Assembly (NCBI RefSeq): GCF_014656435.1
Contig: NZ_BNCK01000004.1
Span: 434,001 to 498,000, forward strand
From: Thalassotalea marina
GTDB taxonomy: Bacteria; Pseudomonadota; Gammaproteobacteria; Enterobacterales; Alteromonadaceae
Direction of reading: 5' to 3'
DNA length: 64,000 bases
The notes beneath the pieces were generated by a model that was not told the origin of the DNA, did no database searches, and saw nothing but the letters and a program-made list of their open reading frames with translations. The position numbers and the translations under genes were made by a program. Below, piece by piece: positions 45,397-55,559 of this stretch. The stretch's first letter is position 1. Every line of letters starts with the position of its first letter.

Positions 45397-47634
45397 CTAT
45401 TCAAAACGATAGCTAACTTCTACACCCCAAAAGCGTGGTTCGTTAACAAACGCCGTTAAGTTTAAGAAGTCTAACGCGCCATCAACAACGACTTTATCAG
45501 TAATGTTACGTCCAACTAATGCAACTTCCCATTCATCATCGCTTTGATAGGCTAATCTTACACCACCAATCCAACGTGATTCGGCAACAAACTCTTTTGC
45601 TTCATATAAAAAGATATTTGAGTCACTACGATAGTTCCAGTCTGTTTGAGCAATGAATACACCATTTTCCATTGGGTATTCATAGTTCAACGCAATGTTA
45701 GCTAACCACTCAGGTGCTCTCGGTAACGGGTTACCGTTAACAAAAACACGAGTGATAGGGCCAAATGGACCATCAACAACTTCTGCAACAGTATCAGGAG
45801 AACTACAAGTTGGTGTAGAACCACAACGCTCAACACGTAATTCTTTATCTTCAATTTCAGTTTTGTTGTAACTTAAGTTCAAATTAAAACTTAAGTTATC
45901 AGTGACAATCGCTTCTAATGTGGTTTCAATACCTGAACCTTTAGTATTATCCGCATTGTAAAGCGCATTGGTATTAGCGTCGCCACCCGTGCCTGTTAAC
46001 TGATGATCTTCGATATCATAACTGTATGCCGTGATATTAAATCTAGCGTTACCATCCCAAATAAAACCTTTTAAACCGGTTTCAAATGAGGTTAATGTTT
46101 CAGTTTCAGCTTCACTTGGAGAGCCAAATCGACCAATAGTTACCGGTCCACGTGATGCATTACCAATACGAGCAAACGCTGTCCAGTCATCATTGATTGT
46201 GTAACGAGCTGCAACATCCCAGTTGCCATAACTGTCGTCTTTATCGATAGTAGTTAATACGTTTTTAGTACCACCTTCACGAATATCTAACTCTTTGTCA
46301 TCCGCGGTGTAACGTAAGCCCAATGTAAATGCCCATTTATCATCTGGCTTGTACTCTACCTGTCCAAAGATTGCCTTTGATTCGGTAAGTTGGTCTACCT
46401 GGATAAAGTTAGTCGTATTGCCATCAAGGTCTAAATCTTTGTTATCAACCGTGAAGTCTTCTTTGAAGTAAAATACTCCTACTTGATAGAAGATATTTTC
46501 TAATTCACCTGAAATACGAAGCTCTTGAGTAAATTGATAATGATCTGAAAGGCCATCACCAGAGGCAACATTAAACCAAAGCTGTTTGCCTAATTGGTTA
46601 GGTATGCCAGAAAAATCAGTAACACCACCATCGATGTCAGCGTAGCTAAAGCTCTCTACCGAATCGTAACCTGTGATTGAAGTGAAAGTTACATCGGAAA
46701 AATCATGTTCAATTTTTAATGAACCACCTGAGTGCTCCATATCAAAACCTGATTGGCTATCATGATAAATTTTGCTCTCATCAAAGCCCTTACGTAAACC
46801 TTCTTTGCCTGCTTCTAGCGCATTGCCGTAGAAAATTTGTGGCATATCACCATCTTGGTCAAAGCCGTGAAGCTTTAACAAAGCACGTGTGTCGCTACCA
46901 TTGTCGTATAAAAACTGTAAGCGATAGGCAAGCTCATCATACCCGCCGTATTCTTTACCCGTAGTTAGATTATCTACCCACGGATCACGTTCTTGATACT
47001 TAATTGAAGCGCGAGCCGCAAAAGTATCTGAAAGTTCAAAGTTTTTTGCTCCTTCAATAAACATAGTGCCGCGGCTACCATAGCCCGCTTTGGCGTAACC
47101 AGAATTATCAAAATCAGGGGTGATTGTATCAATTTTGACAATACCTGCGGTGGTGTTTCGTCCAAATAATGTACCTTGAGGACCATTTAACACTTCAACA
47201 CGTGCCACATCAAACAATGGCACACCCTTCAGTACAGAGTTTTCCAAAGTGATTTCATCCAACACCATTGACACAGGTTGGTTAGCATTAACATCGAAGT
47301 CAGTATTACCTAAACCACGAATATAAAAACGTGGAGATTGGCGACCATTAGATGATTCAATTTGTAAACTTGGCACTCGGCCAGCTAACGCACGAATATT
47401 TTCACCGGCGCCCAAATAATCATTGATGTTTTCTGATGACATGGCGGTAACTGTAGCAGGGACATCTTTAACCGTTTCAACACGTTTACGTGAAGTAACT
47501 TCGATGACTTCTAATCCAGATGCTTTTTCTTGATCGGCTTCTTCGGCTAGTGCAGTTGCGGAATAATTAACTGAAGATGCTAGTAAGGCCACCTGCACAG
47601 CACGCGCAAGTGTCGAACGTCCGAACACTTTCAT
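45397..47634 (-). CDS. TonB-dependent outer-membrane receptor
   Basis: A 745-residue receptor. Signal peptide ~1-30 (cleavage after ALA), a TonB-box-like segment GLEVIEVTSRKR, plug domain ~50-165 (VPATVTAMSSENI, LAGRVPSLQI, PQGTLFGRNTTAGIV) and a 22-strand barrel ending in VSYRFE. The last residue is Glu instead of the usual aromatic, with Phe before it. It follows deoB by 68 bp on the same strand and faces deoD, so nucleoside or nucleotide uptake across the outer membrane is a reasonable guess. Sequence alone does not give the substrate. Confidence 0.93.
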   Translation of the reverse strand: MKVFGRSTLARAVQVALLASSVNYSATALAEEADQEKASGLEVIEVTSRKRVETVKDVPATVTAMSSENINDYLGAGENIRALAGRVPSLQIESSNGRQSPRFYIRGLGNTDFDVNANQPVSMVLDEITLENSVLKGVPLFDVARVEVLNGPQGTLFGRNTTAGIVKIDTITPDFDNSGYAKAGYGSRGTMFIEGAKNFELSDTFAARASIKYQERDPWVDNLTTGKEYGGYDELAYRLQFLYDNGSDTRALLKLHGFDQDGDMPQIFYGNALEAGKEGLRKGFDESKIYHDSQSGFDMEHSGGSLKIEHDFSDVTFTSITGYDSVESFSYADIDGGVTDFSGIPNQLGKQLWFNVASGDGLSDHYQFTQELRISGELENIFYQVGVFYFKEDFTVDNKDLDLDGNTTNFIQVDQLTESKAIFGQVEYKPDDKWAFTLGLRYTADDKELDIREGGTKNVLTTIDKDDSYGNWDVAARYTINDDWTAFARIGNASRGPVTIGRFGSPSEAETETLTSFETGLKGFIWDGNARFNITAYSYDIEDHQLTGTGGDANTNALYNADNTKGSGIETTLEAIVTDNLSFNLNLSYNKTEIEDKELRVERCGSTPTCSSPDTVAEVVDGPFGPITRVFVNGNPLPRAPEWLANIALNYEYPMENGVFIAQTDWNYRSDSNIFLYEAKEFVAESRWIGGVRLAYQSDDEWEVALVGRNITDKVVVDGALDFLNLTAFVNEPRFWGVEVSYRFE

Positions 47635-47702
47635 TTAGTTCTCTCCCAAGGACTTTTAATGTTTTTACAGAATTTTCGCAGCAATTATAGCCGAGATTTA
47701 TC

Positions 47703-48926
47703 CTATTTACCGCTTTTAAAGTTTAAGTCATTGAAAAAACTGACACCATAATCGAGTTTTTCTAAATTAAACATCTGTGCAATGGTTTGCCCTAAATCTG
47801 CAAATGTACTGCGTTCACCTAAATTAACTTGTGAAATATTATGATGATAGGCCAACATTGGTACATATTCTCTAGTGTGGTCATTGCCATGCCACGTAGG
47901 GTCGCAACCGTGATCGGCAATTAAAAATAAAATATCTTCGTCTGCCATTGCAGCGTATATTTCAGGCAATCTTGCATCAAATAACTCTAAAGCTTGAGCA
48001 TAACCAACCGGATCACGTCGATGACCAAAGTCTTGATCAAAGTTGACTAGGTTAGTAAAAATAATCGATTGTTGTGGTTCTTTATTCAGGTGTTCAATTG
48101 TTGCGTCGACAAGGGCGTCAATACCGGTTGCTTTCGTTTTACTGGTGATCCCTTGATGAGCATAAATATCGGAAATTTTACCAATACTGATGACGTTACC
48201 ACCACTTTCAACCATTCGATCTAATACGGTAGGTGCTGGTGGTAATACCGAATAATCGCGACGATTACCGGTTCTGACAAAATCAGATGCATCATTTCCA
48301 ACAAAAGGACGTGCGATTACTCGACCAATATTGTAGTCATCTAAAAGCGCCCTGACCTGCTCACAATATTGATATAAGTTTTCTAATCCAAAGTGTTCCT
48401 CATGCGCCGCTACCTGAAAAACACTATCTGCTGATGTATAGCAAATTGGTAACCCGGTGCGAATATGTTCTTCACCGAGACGCGCAATGATGTCAGTTCC
48501 AGAGGCATGACAATTACCTAAAAAGCCCTCAATACCTGTTGCCTTATTAATTTCATCCATTAAAGCCTGAGGAAAACTATTTTCTTTGTCTGTAAAGTAG
48601 CCCCAATCAAACAGGACAGGCACGCCAGCCATTTCCCAATGTCCACTTGGTGTATCTTTACCGCTGCTTAATTCGCCAGCATAGCCGTATGCCCCTTTGG
48701 TAACAGCATAGTCTTGATGAGGAAAGCTTTTTTTGCCTGCAGACTCAGCTGCTTTAATCAACCCCATTTGACTTAAGTTAGGTAAATCTATCAGCTTTTC
48801 AGTTTGTTCAAAGTATACTTTTGACAGATGAGCAAAGGTATTCGCTCCTTGATCACCAAATTTGTCTGCATCTGGCGCTTCACCAATACCAAAACTATCT
48901 AAAACTAAAATTATTGCGCGTGCCAT
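47703..48926 (-). CDS. deoB: Phosphopentomutase
   Basis: Interconverts (deoxy)ribose 1-phosphate and 5-phosphate, linking deoD to deoC. The 407 residues equal E. coli DeoB. Alkaline-phosphatase-superfamily metal sites are visible: [12 protein letters not shown], the phosphothreonine region [11 protein letters not shown], and [21 protein letters not shown]. The ATG at 48926 with AGGA upstream is chosen; an extension of 13 codons is not conserved-looking. Divergent from udk. Confidence 0.97.
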   Translation of the reverse strand: MARAIILVLDSFGIGEAPDADKFGDQGANTFAHLSKVYFEQTEKLIDLPNLSQMGLIKAAESAGKKSFPHQDYAVTKGAYGYAGELSSGKDTPSGHWEMAGVPVLFDWGYFTDKENSFPQALMDEINKATGIEGFLGNCHASGTDIIARLGEEHIRTGLPICYTSADSVFQVAAHEEHFGLENLYQYCEQVRALLDDYNIGRVIARPFVGNDASDFVRTGNRRDYSVLPPAPTVLDRMVESGGNVISIGKISDIYAHQGITSKTKATGIDALVDATIEHLNKEPQQSIIFTNLVNFDQDFGHRRDPVGYAQALELFDARLPEIYAAMADEDILFLIADHGCDPTWHGNDHTREYVPMLAYHHNISQVNLGERSTFADLGQTIAQMFNLEKLDYGVSFFNDLNFKSGK

Positions 48927-49110
48927 AATACAATCCTGCGTTAATTGATGAAAATTCATGACCATTTAGTCAAGTTATGTTAATTTATCACTTTTGACCT
49001 TTTAGTTATAGTAAAAGAAATAAATTGCTCTAATGAATTCTGCAGAAATTCGTTCATAATAACGACTAATTAGCGCATTTATTTAAATAAATAGAAATAG
49101 GCTTCCGCGA

Positions 49111-49749
49111 TTGTTAACCAATAAACCCACGATTATTGCAATAACCGGTGCATCAGCATCTGGTAAAAGTTTGTTTGCACAAACTATCTATGACGAGCTT
49201 TTCCCTGAATTGGGAGAAAATGGCATCTCTATCATCAAAGAAGATGCTTATTACAAAGCGCAAGACCACATCCCTTTAGCGATAAGAGAACAAACCAATT
49301 ATGACCACCCTGATGCTTTTGAACATGAACTGTTAACAGAGCAACTGCATCAACTAACCGAAAATAAAACTATTAAAAGTCCAGTGTACTGTTACAAAAC
49401 ACACACAAGAACAACAAATACAATCGATATTGCACCAACACCAATCATTTTAGTGGAAGGTATTTTGTTATTTTCAAATAAAGCGCTACGTGACAGCTTT
49501 AATATGAAAATTTATATCGATACTCCGTTAGACATTTGCCTCATTCGCAGGATCAAGCGCGATATGGTAGAGCGCGGAAGAAGTTTAGATTCAATTACAC
49601 AACAATATGAAAAAACGGTTCGTCCTATGTATTATCAACATATAGAACCATCAAAATCATGGGCTGATATTATTGTAACCCGTGGTGGAAAAAACCGAAT
49701 GGCTATTGAAGTTATCAAAGCCAAAATACGTCAACTGATAAATAAATAA
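49111..49749 (+). CDS. udk: Uridine kinase
   Basis: Phosphorylates uridine and cytidine. 212 residues (213 in E. coli). The P-loop GASASGKS is at ~13-20, then EDAYYK, YDHPDAFE and the lid IRRIKRDMVERGR. The start must be TTG: no ATG precedes the P-loop in frame, and TTG at 49111 leaves a normal-length N-terminus. The AGG upstream is rather distant, so translation may be weak. It heads the plus-strand salvage run udk-nupC-deoC-tdk-upp. Confidence 0.93.
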   Translation: MLTNKPTIIAITGASASGKSLFAQTIYDELFPELGENGISIIKEDAYYKAQDHIPLAIREQTNYDHPDAFEHELLTEQLHQLTENKTIKSPVYCYKTHTRTTNTIDIAPTPIILVEGILLFSNKALRDSFNMKIYIDTPLDICLIRRIKRDMVERGRSLDSITQQYEKTVRPMYYQHIEPSKSWADIIVTRGGKNRMAIEVIKAKIRQLINK

Positions 49750-49766
49750 TAATAAGGAATGACTTC

Positions 49767-51005
49767 ATGGGAGCATTACACGGCGTAATAGGTATCGCAT
49801 TACTGTTAGGTGTCGCCTATTTCCTCAGTTCAAATCGCAAAGCTATTAATTTTCGAACCGTAGGTTTTGCATTTTTACTCCAATTGATTTTAGGCGCCTT
49901 TGTACTCTACGTACCATTTGGTAAAGATGTACTTGAGTCAGTCACTAATGGGGTACAAAGTGTTATTGATAGCGCCAAAGCTGGTATCAATTTTATCTTT
50001 GGTGGCTTAGGCACCGACGCCATGTTTAATAACGGCGTTGGATTTGTTTTTGCCGTTCGTGTCCTCCCTGTCATTATCTTCTTTTCATCTCTTATCGCCG
50101 TTTTGTACTACTTAGGCATTATGCAATGGGTTGTCCGCATCATAGGTGGCGGATTACAAAAATTATTAAAAACCAGCAAACCAGAGTCTCTTTCTGCAAC
50201 TGCTAATATTTTTGTCGGTCAAACCGAAGCTCCACTTGTAGTAAGACCTTATATTTCAAGAATGACCAACTCAGAGCTATTTGCCATTATGGTTGGTGGC
50301 TTAGCGTCTGTGGCAGGCTCAATACTTGCTGGCTACGCTGGTTTAGGTGTTGAGTTAAAATACCTCATTGCCGCTTCATTTATGGCAGCCCCAGGCGGTT
50401 TACTTATGGCTAAAATGATCATGCCTGAAACTGAACACGATAAAATTCAAACAGATGAATTGGGCATGGATGACGGCGACGATAAACCCATTAACGTGAT
50501 TGATGCAGCAGCAGCTGGTGCAGCATCAGGTGTAAAGCTTGCCGTTAATGTTGGTGCTATGCTACTTGCCTTTATTGCATTAATTGCATTGTTAAATATG
50601 TTAGTTGGTGGTCTTGGTGGTTTATTTGGCTATGACCACATCACCATTGAGTGGATGTTAGGGTATTTATTTGCACCGTTTGCTTTTGTTATTGGTGTTC
50701 CAGCCAACGAAATGTTGCAAGCCGGTAGCTTTATTGGTCAAAAAATTGTTATCAATGAATTTTTTGCCTATGTGAATTTTGTTGAAATCAAAGACACGTT
50801 AAGCCCTACCACACAAGCCATTGTTACTTTTGCGTTATGTGGTTTTGCCAACCTTTCTTCAATAGCAATTTTATTGGGTGGTATAGGTTCTATGGCTCCT
50901 TCTCGTCGTCATGATATAGCGCGTCTTGGCCTTAAGGCTATGATAGCTGCAACACTTGCTAATTTAATGAGCGCCGCTATTGCTGGTGTGTTTTTAAGTC
51001 TCTAG
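49767..51005 (+). CDS. nupC: Concentrative nucleoside transporter, NupC family
   Basis: A 412-residue inner-membrane proton- or sodium-coupled nucleoside symporter. Multiple membrane helices are present; CNT hallmarks are [16 protein letters not shown] (substrate-binding loop), the [14 protein letters not shown] helix hairpin and [11 protein letters not shown] with the second EM/Glu motif. An acidic loop (~223-240) is longer than in E. coli NupC. Located 17 bp after udk and 10 bp before deoC, so it delivers the substrates of the neighbours. Confidence 0.95.
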   Translation: MGALHGVIGIALLLGVAYFLSSNRKAINFRTVGFAFLLQLILGAFVLYVPFGKDVLESVTNGVQSVIDSAKAGINFIFGGLGTDAMFNNGVGFVFAVRVLPVIIFFSSLIAVLYYLGIMQWVVRIIGGGLQKLLKTSKPESLSATANIFVGQTEAPLVVRPYISRMTNSELFAIMVGGLASVAGSILAGYAGLGVELKYLIAASFMAAPGGLLMAKMIMPETEHDKIQTDELGMDDGDDKPINVIDAAAAGAASGVKLAVNVGAMLLAFIALIALLNMLVGGLGGLFGYDHITIEWMLGYLFAPFAFVIGVPANEMLQAGSFIGQKIVINEFFAYVNFVEIKDTLSPTTQAIVTFALCGFANLSSIAILLGGIGSMAPSRRHDIARLGLKAMIAATLANLMSAAIAGVFLSL

Positions 51006-51015
51006 GAGTTTTCAA

Positions 51016-51792
51016 ATGAGTGATAAACAACAAATCGCTACTTTAGCACTAACATTGATGGACTTAACAAGCTTGACGGATCAAGAAACAGACCAAGACA
51101 TTATTGACTTATGCCAACAAGCTGCCTCTGCGTATGGCCACACCGCTGCCATTTGTATTTTTCCTCGTTTTATTCCTGTGGCAAAAAAAGCATTTGAAGA
51201 CTTAGGTGTTGCCGATGTAAAAATTGCGACTGTGACTAATTTTCCTCATGGCAATGATGATGTTAATCAAGCCGTTAAAGAAACAGCTGAAGCTGTCGCA
51301 TTAGGCGCCGATGAAGTTGATGTTGTATTCCCCTATAAAGCACTAATGGCTGGCAATGAAAATATAGGTTTTGAACTTGTGCAAGCATGTAAACGCGCTT
51401 GTGGAAGATCGGTAGCACTAAAAGTCATTATTGAGTCAGGCGAATTAAAAACGCCTGAATTAATTAAAAAAGCGAGCGAAATTTCTATCGATGCTGGTGC
51501 TGATTTTATTAAAACTTCTACTGGTAAAGTACCAGTAAACGCTACACCAGAAGCTGCAAAGGTTATGTTATCTGTGATAAACGATAAAAACCCGAACATA
51601 GGATTTAAAGCTGCTGGTGGTGTTAGAACCGTTGAAGATGCTGAAGTTTACTTGGCACTGGTTATGGACCTTCTTGGCGCATCATGGCTTGATGCTATTC
51701 ACTTTAGGTTTGGTGCTAGTGGCCTGTTAGGTAGCTTAAAAGCAACTATTTCTGGTCAACAATTAGACGCTAATAGTCAATCGAGCTACTAA
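51016..51792 (+). CDS. deoC: Deoxyribose-phosphate aldolase
   Basis: Cleaves deoxyribose 5-phosphate to glyceraldehyde 3-phosphate and acetaldehyde. 258 residues (259 in E. coli). TIM-barrel with the Schiff-base lysine in DFIKTSTGK and the second active-site lysine in [11 protein letters not shown]; Asp in ADEVDVVFP. It completes the deoD-deoB-deoC route. No deoA (thymidine phosphorylase) occurs in the window. Confidence 0.97.
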   Translation: MSDKQQIATLALTLMDLTSLTDQETDQDIIDLCQQAASAYGHTAAICIFPRFIPVAKKAFEDLGVADVKIATVTNFPHGNDDVNQAVKETAEAVALGADEVDVVFPYKALMAGNENIGFELVQACKRACGRSVALKVIIESGELKTPELIKKASEISIDAGADFIKTSTGKVPVNATPEAAKVMLSVINDKNPNIGFKAAGGVRTVEDAEVYLALVMDLLGASWLDAIHFRFGASGLLGSLKATISGQQLDANSQSSY

Positions 51793-51793
51793 C

Positions 51794-52369
51794 ATGGCGC
51801 AGCTTTATTTTTATTATTCAACCATGAATGCAGGTAAATCGACGCACTTGTTGCAATCGTCATACAACTACCGCGAACGTGGCATGAATACGCTGTTGTT
51901 TACTGCAGCCATTGATGACAGATATGCTGTTGGTAAAATTTCCTCGCGTTTAGGCATTGATGCTCAAGCGAGTTTATTTGATGAAAACACTAACATCTAT
52001 CAACAAGTCTCTGAGCTTACCGCAAAACATCATGTCGATTGTGTGCTCATTGATGAAGCCCAGTTTTTAACTAAAGTACAAGTTAAACAGTTAACTGATA
52101 TTGTAGATGAATTTAATATTCCAGTGTTAGCTTATGGCATTCGTACAGATTTTATGGGAGAGACATTCGGCGGCAGTGCAGCCCTGCTCGCTTGGGCAGA
52201 TAAACTCATTGAATTAAAAACCATTTGTCACTGTGGTAAAAAAGCCAACTTTGTCGTACGCCGTGATCAACAAGGCAAGGTGGCCACGACAGGCGCTCAA
52301 ATTGAAGTCGGTGGTAATGAAAGATATGAGTCGTTATGTCGCGCTCACTTCAAACAGCTAGTTTGGTAA
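51794..52369 (+). CDS. tdk: Thymidine kinase
   Basis: A 191-residue type II thymidine kinase. P-loop STMNAGKST at ~9-17, the Walker B/DEAQ segment [10 protein letters not shown] with the catalytic Glu, the lasso domain zinc ligands in CHCGKKANF and the C-terminal Cys/His in SLCRAHF. It salvages thymidine that would otherwise be degraded. It starts one base after the deoC stop codon, so it is in the same operon. Confidence 0.97.
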   Translation: MAQLYFYYSTMNAGKSTHLLQSSYNYRERGMNTLLFTAAIDDRYAVGKISSRLGIDAQASLFDENTNIYQQVSELTAKHHVDCVLIDEAQFLTKVQVKQLTDIVDEFNIPVLAYGIRTDFMGETFGGSAALLAWADKLIELKTICHCGKKANFVVRRDQQGKVATTGAQIEVGGNERYESLCRAHFKQLVW

Positions 52370-52398
52370 CGTAAACGCAGATTAAAGAGGACACCGTG

Positions 52399-53058
52399 AT
52401 GGCCGTACATATCAGTGATCACCCTTTGGTAAAACACAAGGTATCGTTATTGCGAGAGCATAATATTTCGGTAAAAAGCTTTCGCGAATTAACCAATGAA
52501 GTATCGGCATTATTAATGACCGACGCAACCCGTTCTATGACAATAAGTAATAAGCCTATCAAGTGTTGGTCTGGTGATATTATGGCGCCTATGTTGAACG
52601 AAAAATCCCCAACATTGGTACCTATTTTAAGAGCTGGCATGGGTATGTTAAACGGGGCGTTGAGCTTACTACCAAATGCTAAAATCAGCCTAGTTGGCCT
52701 AAAACGTAATGATGACGATATAACTAGATCTGAAAATGGTGCGGTATCTATTGGCATCGAAACATACTACGAAAACCTAGTTAATGACATCGACCAACGT
52801 AGAGCATTTGTACTCGATCCAATGTTAGCAACTGGTGGTTCTGCCATCGCTTCAATTACTATGTTGAAGAATTCTGGCTGTAAAAACATCAGCGCTATAT
52901 TTCTAGTCGCAGCGCCTGAAGGCTTAGAAGCCTTAACTACAGCACACCCTGATATTAGCGTCTACATTGCCTCATTAGATGAGAAAATAAACGAGCATGG
53001 TTACATCTTGCCAGGCCTTGGAGATGCAGGCGATAAAATATTTGGCACATTGGCTTAA
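52399..53058 (+). CDS. upp: Uracil phosphoribosyltransferase
   Basis: Makes UMP from uracil and PRPP. The PRPP-binding loop VLDPMLATGGSA is present, as are the family VPILRAGMGM and GLKRNDD segments and the C-terminal uracil-binding GYILPGLGDAGD. 219 residues (208 in E. coli). The ATG at 52399 sits 8 bases after AAAGAGG; a GTG one codon upstream is possible. Last gene of the salvage operon. Confidence 0.95.
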   Translation: MAVHISDHPLVKHKVSLLREHNISVKSFRELTNEVSALLMTDATRSMTISNKPIKCWSGDIMAPMLNEKSPTLVPILRAGMGMLNGALSLLPNAKISLVGLKRNDDDITRSENGAVSIGIETYYENLVNDIDQRRAFVLDPMLATGGSAIASITMLKNSGCKNISAIFLVAAPEGLEALTTAHPDISVYIASLDEKINEHGYILPGLGDAGDKIFGTLA

Positions 53059-53149
53059 ACGAATTAGCGCGATTTAAAAATACTTCTATACTCAAAACAA
53101 TCGATTAGCTTTTATTTCAAAAGTAACCACGACTGTAAAGGAGTATAGA

Positions 53150-53734
53150 ATGACGACTTTTGCTGGTTCTAGCGCCGCCCAACCTGATCTAGATTGGAGC
53201 CAACTGCGTGAAACTATTTTAATGTTAAATTTGGCGGTAGCACAAATTGACCAATCAATGAATGAAGGTCACTCCTCCGTTTCAGTTTTATCCCAATCAT
53301 TTACTGCACTGGCAACTAATCTTAGAGATATTCAAACTTCTATTGAAAAGCTACCAAAACAAAGCGAAAAACAAATTCCGGATAAACTTAAGTCAATCAT
53401 TGAAGGCTCAACTAATACCGCGATGGACAAAGTTCAGGCGTCTATAATTGCCTTTCAGTTTTATGACAAACTAACGCAACGGCTTGATCACGTCAGTTTA
53501 AGTTTAACGGCATTGGCAGAGCTTATTGCAGATCCTAGCAGCTTGTACTCACCGCCTAAATGGCAAGAATTGCAACAATCAATTCGTTCAAAATACACCA
53601 TGGAAGAAGAAAGAATCATGTTTGATAATGTGCTTTCAGGTATGTCCGTTGAGCAGGCATTGAGTGAGTTTAGACAAGCCATGGCAAACAAACACGCCAA
53701 TGACCAAGACGATGAAGACATCGAGTTTTTTTAA
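53150..53734 (+). CDS. Putative CheZ-like chemotaxis phosphatase
   Basis: A 194-residue all-helical soluble protein that standard family knowledge does not name. Residues ~25-100 look like a long antiparallel helix. Then FQFYDKLTQRLDHV places Asp106 and Gln110 with the Asp-x3-Gln spacing of CheZ (Asp143/Gln147 in E. coli), again beside Phe/Gln. Size is close to CheZ (214), and the end DQDDEDIEFF recalls the acidic, phenylalanine-ended CheY-binding tail of CheZ. A related segment and tail occur in the MCP at 15709-16890. A good AAAGGAG ribosome site precedes the ATG. Overall identity to CheZ is low; the assignment is a hypothesis. Confidence 0.6.
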   Translation: MTTFAGSSAAQPDLDWSQLRETILMLNLAVAQIDQSMNEGHSSVSVLSQSFTALATNLRDIQTSIEKLPKQSEKQIPDKLKSIIEGSTNTAMDKVQASIIAFQFYDKLTQRLDHVSLSLTALAELIADPSSLYSPPKWQELQQSIRSKYTMEEERIMFDNVLSGMSVEQALSEFRQAMANKHANDQDDEDIEFF

Positions 53735-53869
53735 AGTACTTGTCAACAACCTTAACTTTTAGCACGAAAAATCGGGTAAATTATCCAAATATTTATCTTT
53801 ATTGGTATTAGTTTAGCTGGTGAACTGTGTTAACATTTCGCCTTTAAAATCAGTAATAACAAGATCATC

Positions 53870-54676
53870 ATGAAAGTCATCTCTTTTAATATAAATGGCT
53901 TAAGAGCCAGACTACATCAACTTCAAGCAGTTATTGATAAACATCAGCCAGACATTATTGGATTGCAAGAAATCAAAGTACATGATGAAGCTTTTCCATT
54001 AGCAGATGTTGAAGCAATGGGCTATCACGTATACTTTCATGGCCAAAAAGCACATTACGGCGTAGCTATGTTATGTAAAAAGCCTGCAGACGTTGTTGTT
54101 AAAGGCTTCCCTACTGATACAGAAGAATCACAAAAACGTATGATCATGGTAACAACCACCAATGATCACGGTGATAAAGTAACCGTTTTAAATGGTTATT
54201 TCCCACAAGGCGACAATATCGCGCACGAAACTAAGTTCCCATACAAGCGCCAGTTTTATAAAGATTTAATGACCTACTTAAACGATCATCACACGCCAGA
54301 TGAAAATATTATTGTCATGGGAGATATTAATATTTCTCCCATTGACTTAGATATTGGCATTGGTGAAGTTAACCGTAAACGCTGGTTAAAAACAGGAAAA
54401 TGTAGTTTCCAGCCTGAAGAGCGCCAATGGTTAGCTACTTTACTTAACTGGGGGTTTAAAGACACCTTCAGAGAACTTAGCCCAGAAGCAACTGATCGTT
54501 ATTCATGGTTTGATTATCGCTCTCGTGGATTTGATGATAATCGAGGCCTGAGAATTGATGTTGTTTTGGCAACAGAAAATTTAGCAAAAAGCTGCATTGA
54601 ATCAGATATCGATTATGAACTTCGAGGCATCGAAAAACCGTCCGACCATGCACCAATTTGGTCAACATTTAAATAA
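53870..54676 (+). CDS. xthA: Exodeoxyribonuclease III
   Basis: AP endonuclease and 3'-5' exonuclease of base-excision repair; 268 residues, the E. coli length. Metal and catalytic residues: [22 protein letters not shown] (Glu), the [11 protein letters not shown] asparagine/aspartate pair, RIDVVLAT and the final SDHAPIW histidine. Single gene with a 135-bp upstream gap; rlmA follows 35 bp later. Confidence 0.97.
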   Translation: MKVISFNINGLRARLHQLQAVIDKHQPDIIGLQEIKVHDEAFPLADVEAMGYHVYFHGQKAHYGVAMLCKKPADVVVKGFPTDTEESQKRMIMVTTTNDHGDKVTVLNGYFPQGDNIAHETKFPYKRQFYKDLMTYLNDHHTPDENIIVMGDINISPIDLDIGIGEVNRKRWLKTGKCSFQPEERQWLATLLNWGFKDTFRELSPEATDRYSWFDYRSRGFDDNRGLRIDVVLATENLAKSCIESDIDYELRGIEKPSDHAPIWSTFK

Positions 54677-54686
54677 ATTGATACAT

Positions 54687-54703
54687 GGGGTGTGTAACAC
54701 CCC
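54687..54703 (+). promoter_or_regulatory. Hairpin just upstream of the rlmA start
   Basis: GGGGTGT / ACACCCC with a 3-base loop forms a stable small hairpin that ends 8 bases before the chosen rlmA ATG, in the place where a ribosome binding site is expected; no other Shine-Dalgarno sequence is seen. It may reduce rlmA translation, or mark the 3' end of the xthA message. Confidence 0.45.
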
Positions 54704-54711
54704 TACTTACT

Positions 54712-55530
54712 ATGACACTTAAACACCCTGATTATCAGTGCCCTATTTGCCAAACGTCACTAACATTAAAAGATAAGGTTTTTTGCTGTGGTAATAACCA
54801 TAGCTTTGATTTGGCCAAAGAAGGTTATGTAAATTTACTGCCAGTACAACTCAAACAATCCAAACAACCTGGCGATAATAAAGCCATGGTCAATGCACGC
54901 CGTGCTTTTCTTGAAAAGGGTTATTACCAACCTTTGGTGTCAAAACTCGCCTCTTTGCTTGCACAATATAAAAAAGACCAAGGTAACATTTTAGATGCTG
55001 GTTGCGGCGAAGGATATTACACTCATCAATTGGCTCAAACTAAAGCGAATATATATGGTGTAGACATCGCTAAAGAAGCTATTAAAAAGGCAGCAAAAAA
55101 ATACAAAGATAATCACTTTTGTGTTGCTACTCTTTCACACTTACCTTTCGCTGATCAAACGTTTAATGCACTAGTTTCAGTATATGCGCCAATTTTGGAA
55201 GCTGAGTTTACTCGTGTATTAGCATTTGACGGTATTTTGATTACCGTAACACCAGCCAAAAACCATTTGCATGCTTTAAAAGAAAAAATATATATCAATG
55301 CACAACAACATGATGAAAATAAATCTCCTATTTCGCACTTAACTTTGTTGCATCAAGAACAGCTTAGTTATGAAATGGAGCTATCTTCAGGGGATGATAT
55401 TTTGAATTTACTGTCAATGACACCTTTCGCTTTTAAAGCAAGTGAACAAGTCAAAAAAGAGTTAGCGCAATTAGAGCAATTTAATTGCCAAGCTGACTTT
55501 ATGATCCGCACATATCAAAAAAGCCGCTAA
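54712..55530 (+). CDS. rlmA: 23S rRNA (guanine-N1)-methyltransferase
   Basis: Methylates G745 of 23S rRNA. The N-terminal zinc finger CPIC...CCGNNH and the following FDLAKEGYVNLLPVQ match E. coli RlmA closely; the SAM-binding motif is NILDAGCGEGYYTHQL. The ATG at 54712 leaves eight residues before the finger, as in relatives; a further in-frame ATG at 54685 is inside the hairpin and less likely. The last six codons and stop form the left half of a terminator. Confidence 0.94.
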   Translation: MTLKHPDYQCPICQTSLTLKDKVFCCGNNHSFDLAKEGYVNLLPVQLKQSKQPGDNKAMVNARRAFLEKGYYQPLVSKLASLLAQYKKDQGNILDAGCGEGYYTHQLAQTKANIYGVDIAKEAIKKAAKKYKDNHFCVATLSHLPFADQTFNALVSVYAPILEAEFTRVLAFDGILITVTPAKNHLHALKEKIYINAQQHDENKSPISHLTLLHQEQLSYEMELSSGDDILNLLSMTPFAFKASEQVKKELAQLEQFNCQADFMIRTYQKSR

Positions 55531-55549
55531 TAGCGGCTTTTTTGATATG
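55511..55549. terminator. Bidirectional terminator overlapping the rlmA stop codon
   Basis: A perfect 19-bp inverted repeat (55511-55529 with 55531-55549) with six A on the left and six T on the right of a GCCGCTA core. The left arm is the 3' end of the rlmA coding sequence, with the stop at the apex. It serves rlmA on one strand and yfbV on the other. Confidence 0.9.
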
Positions 55550-55559
55550 AAATGTTTTT

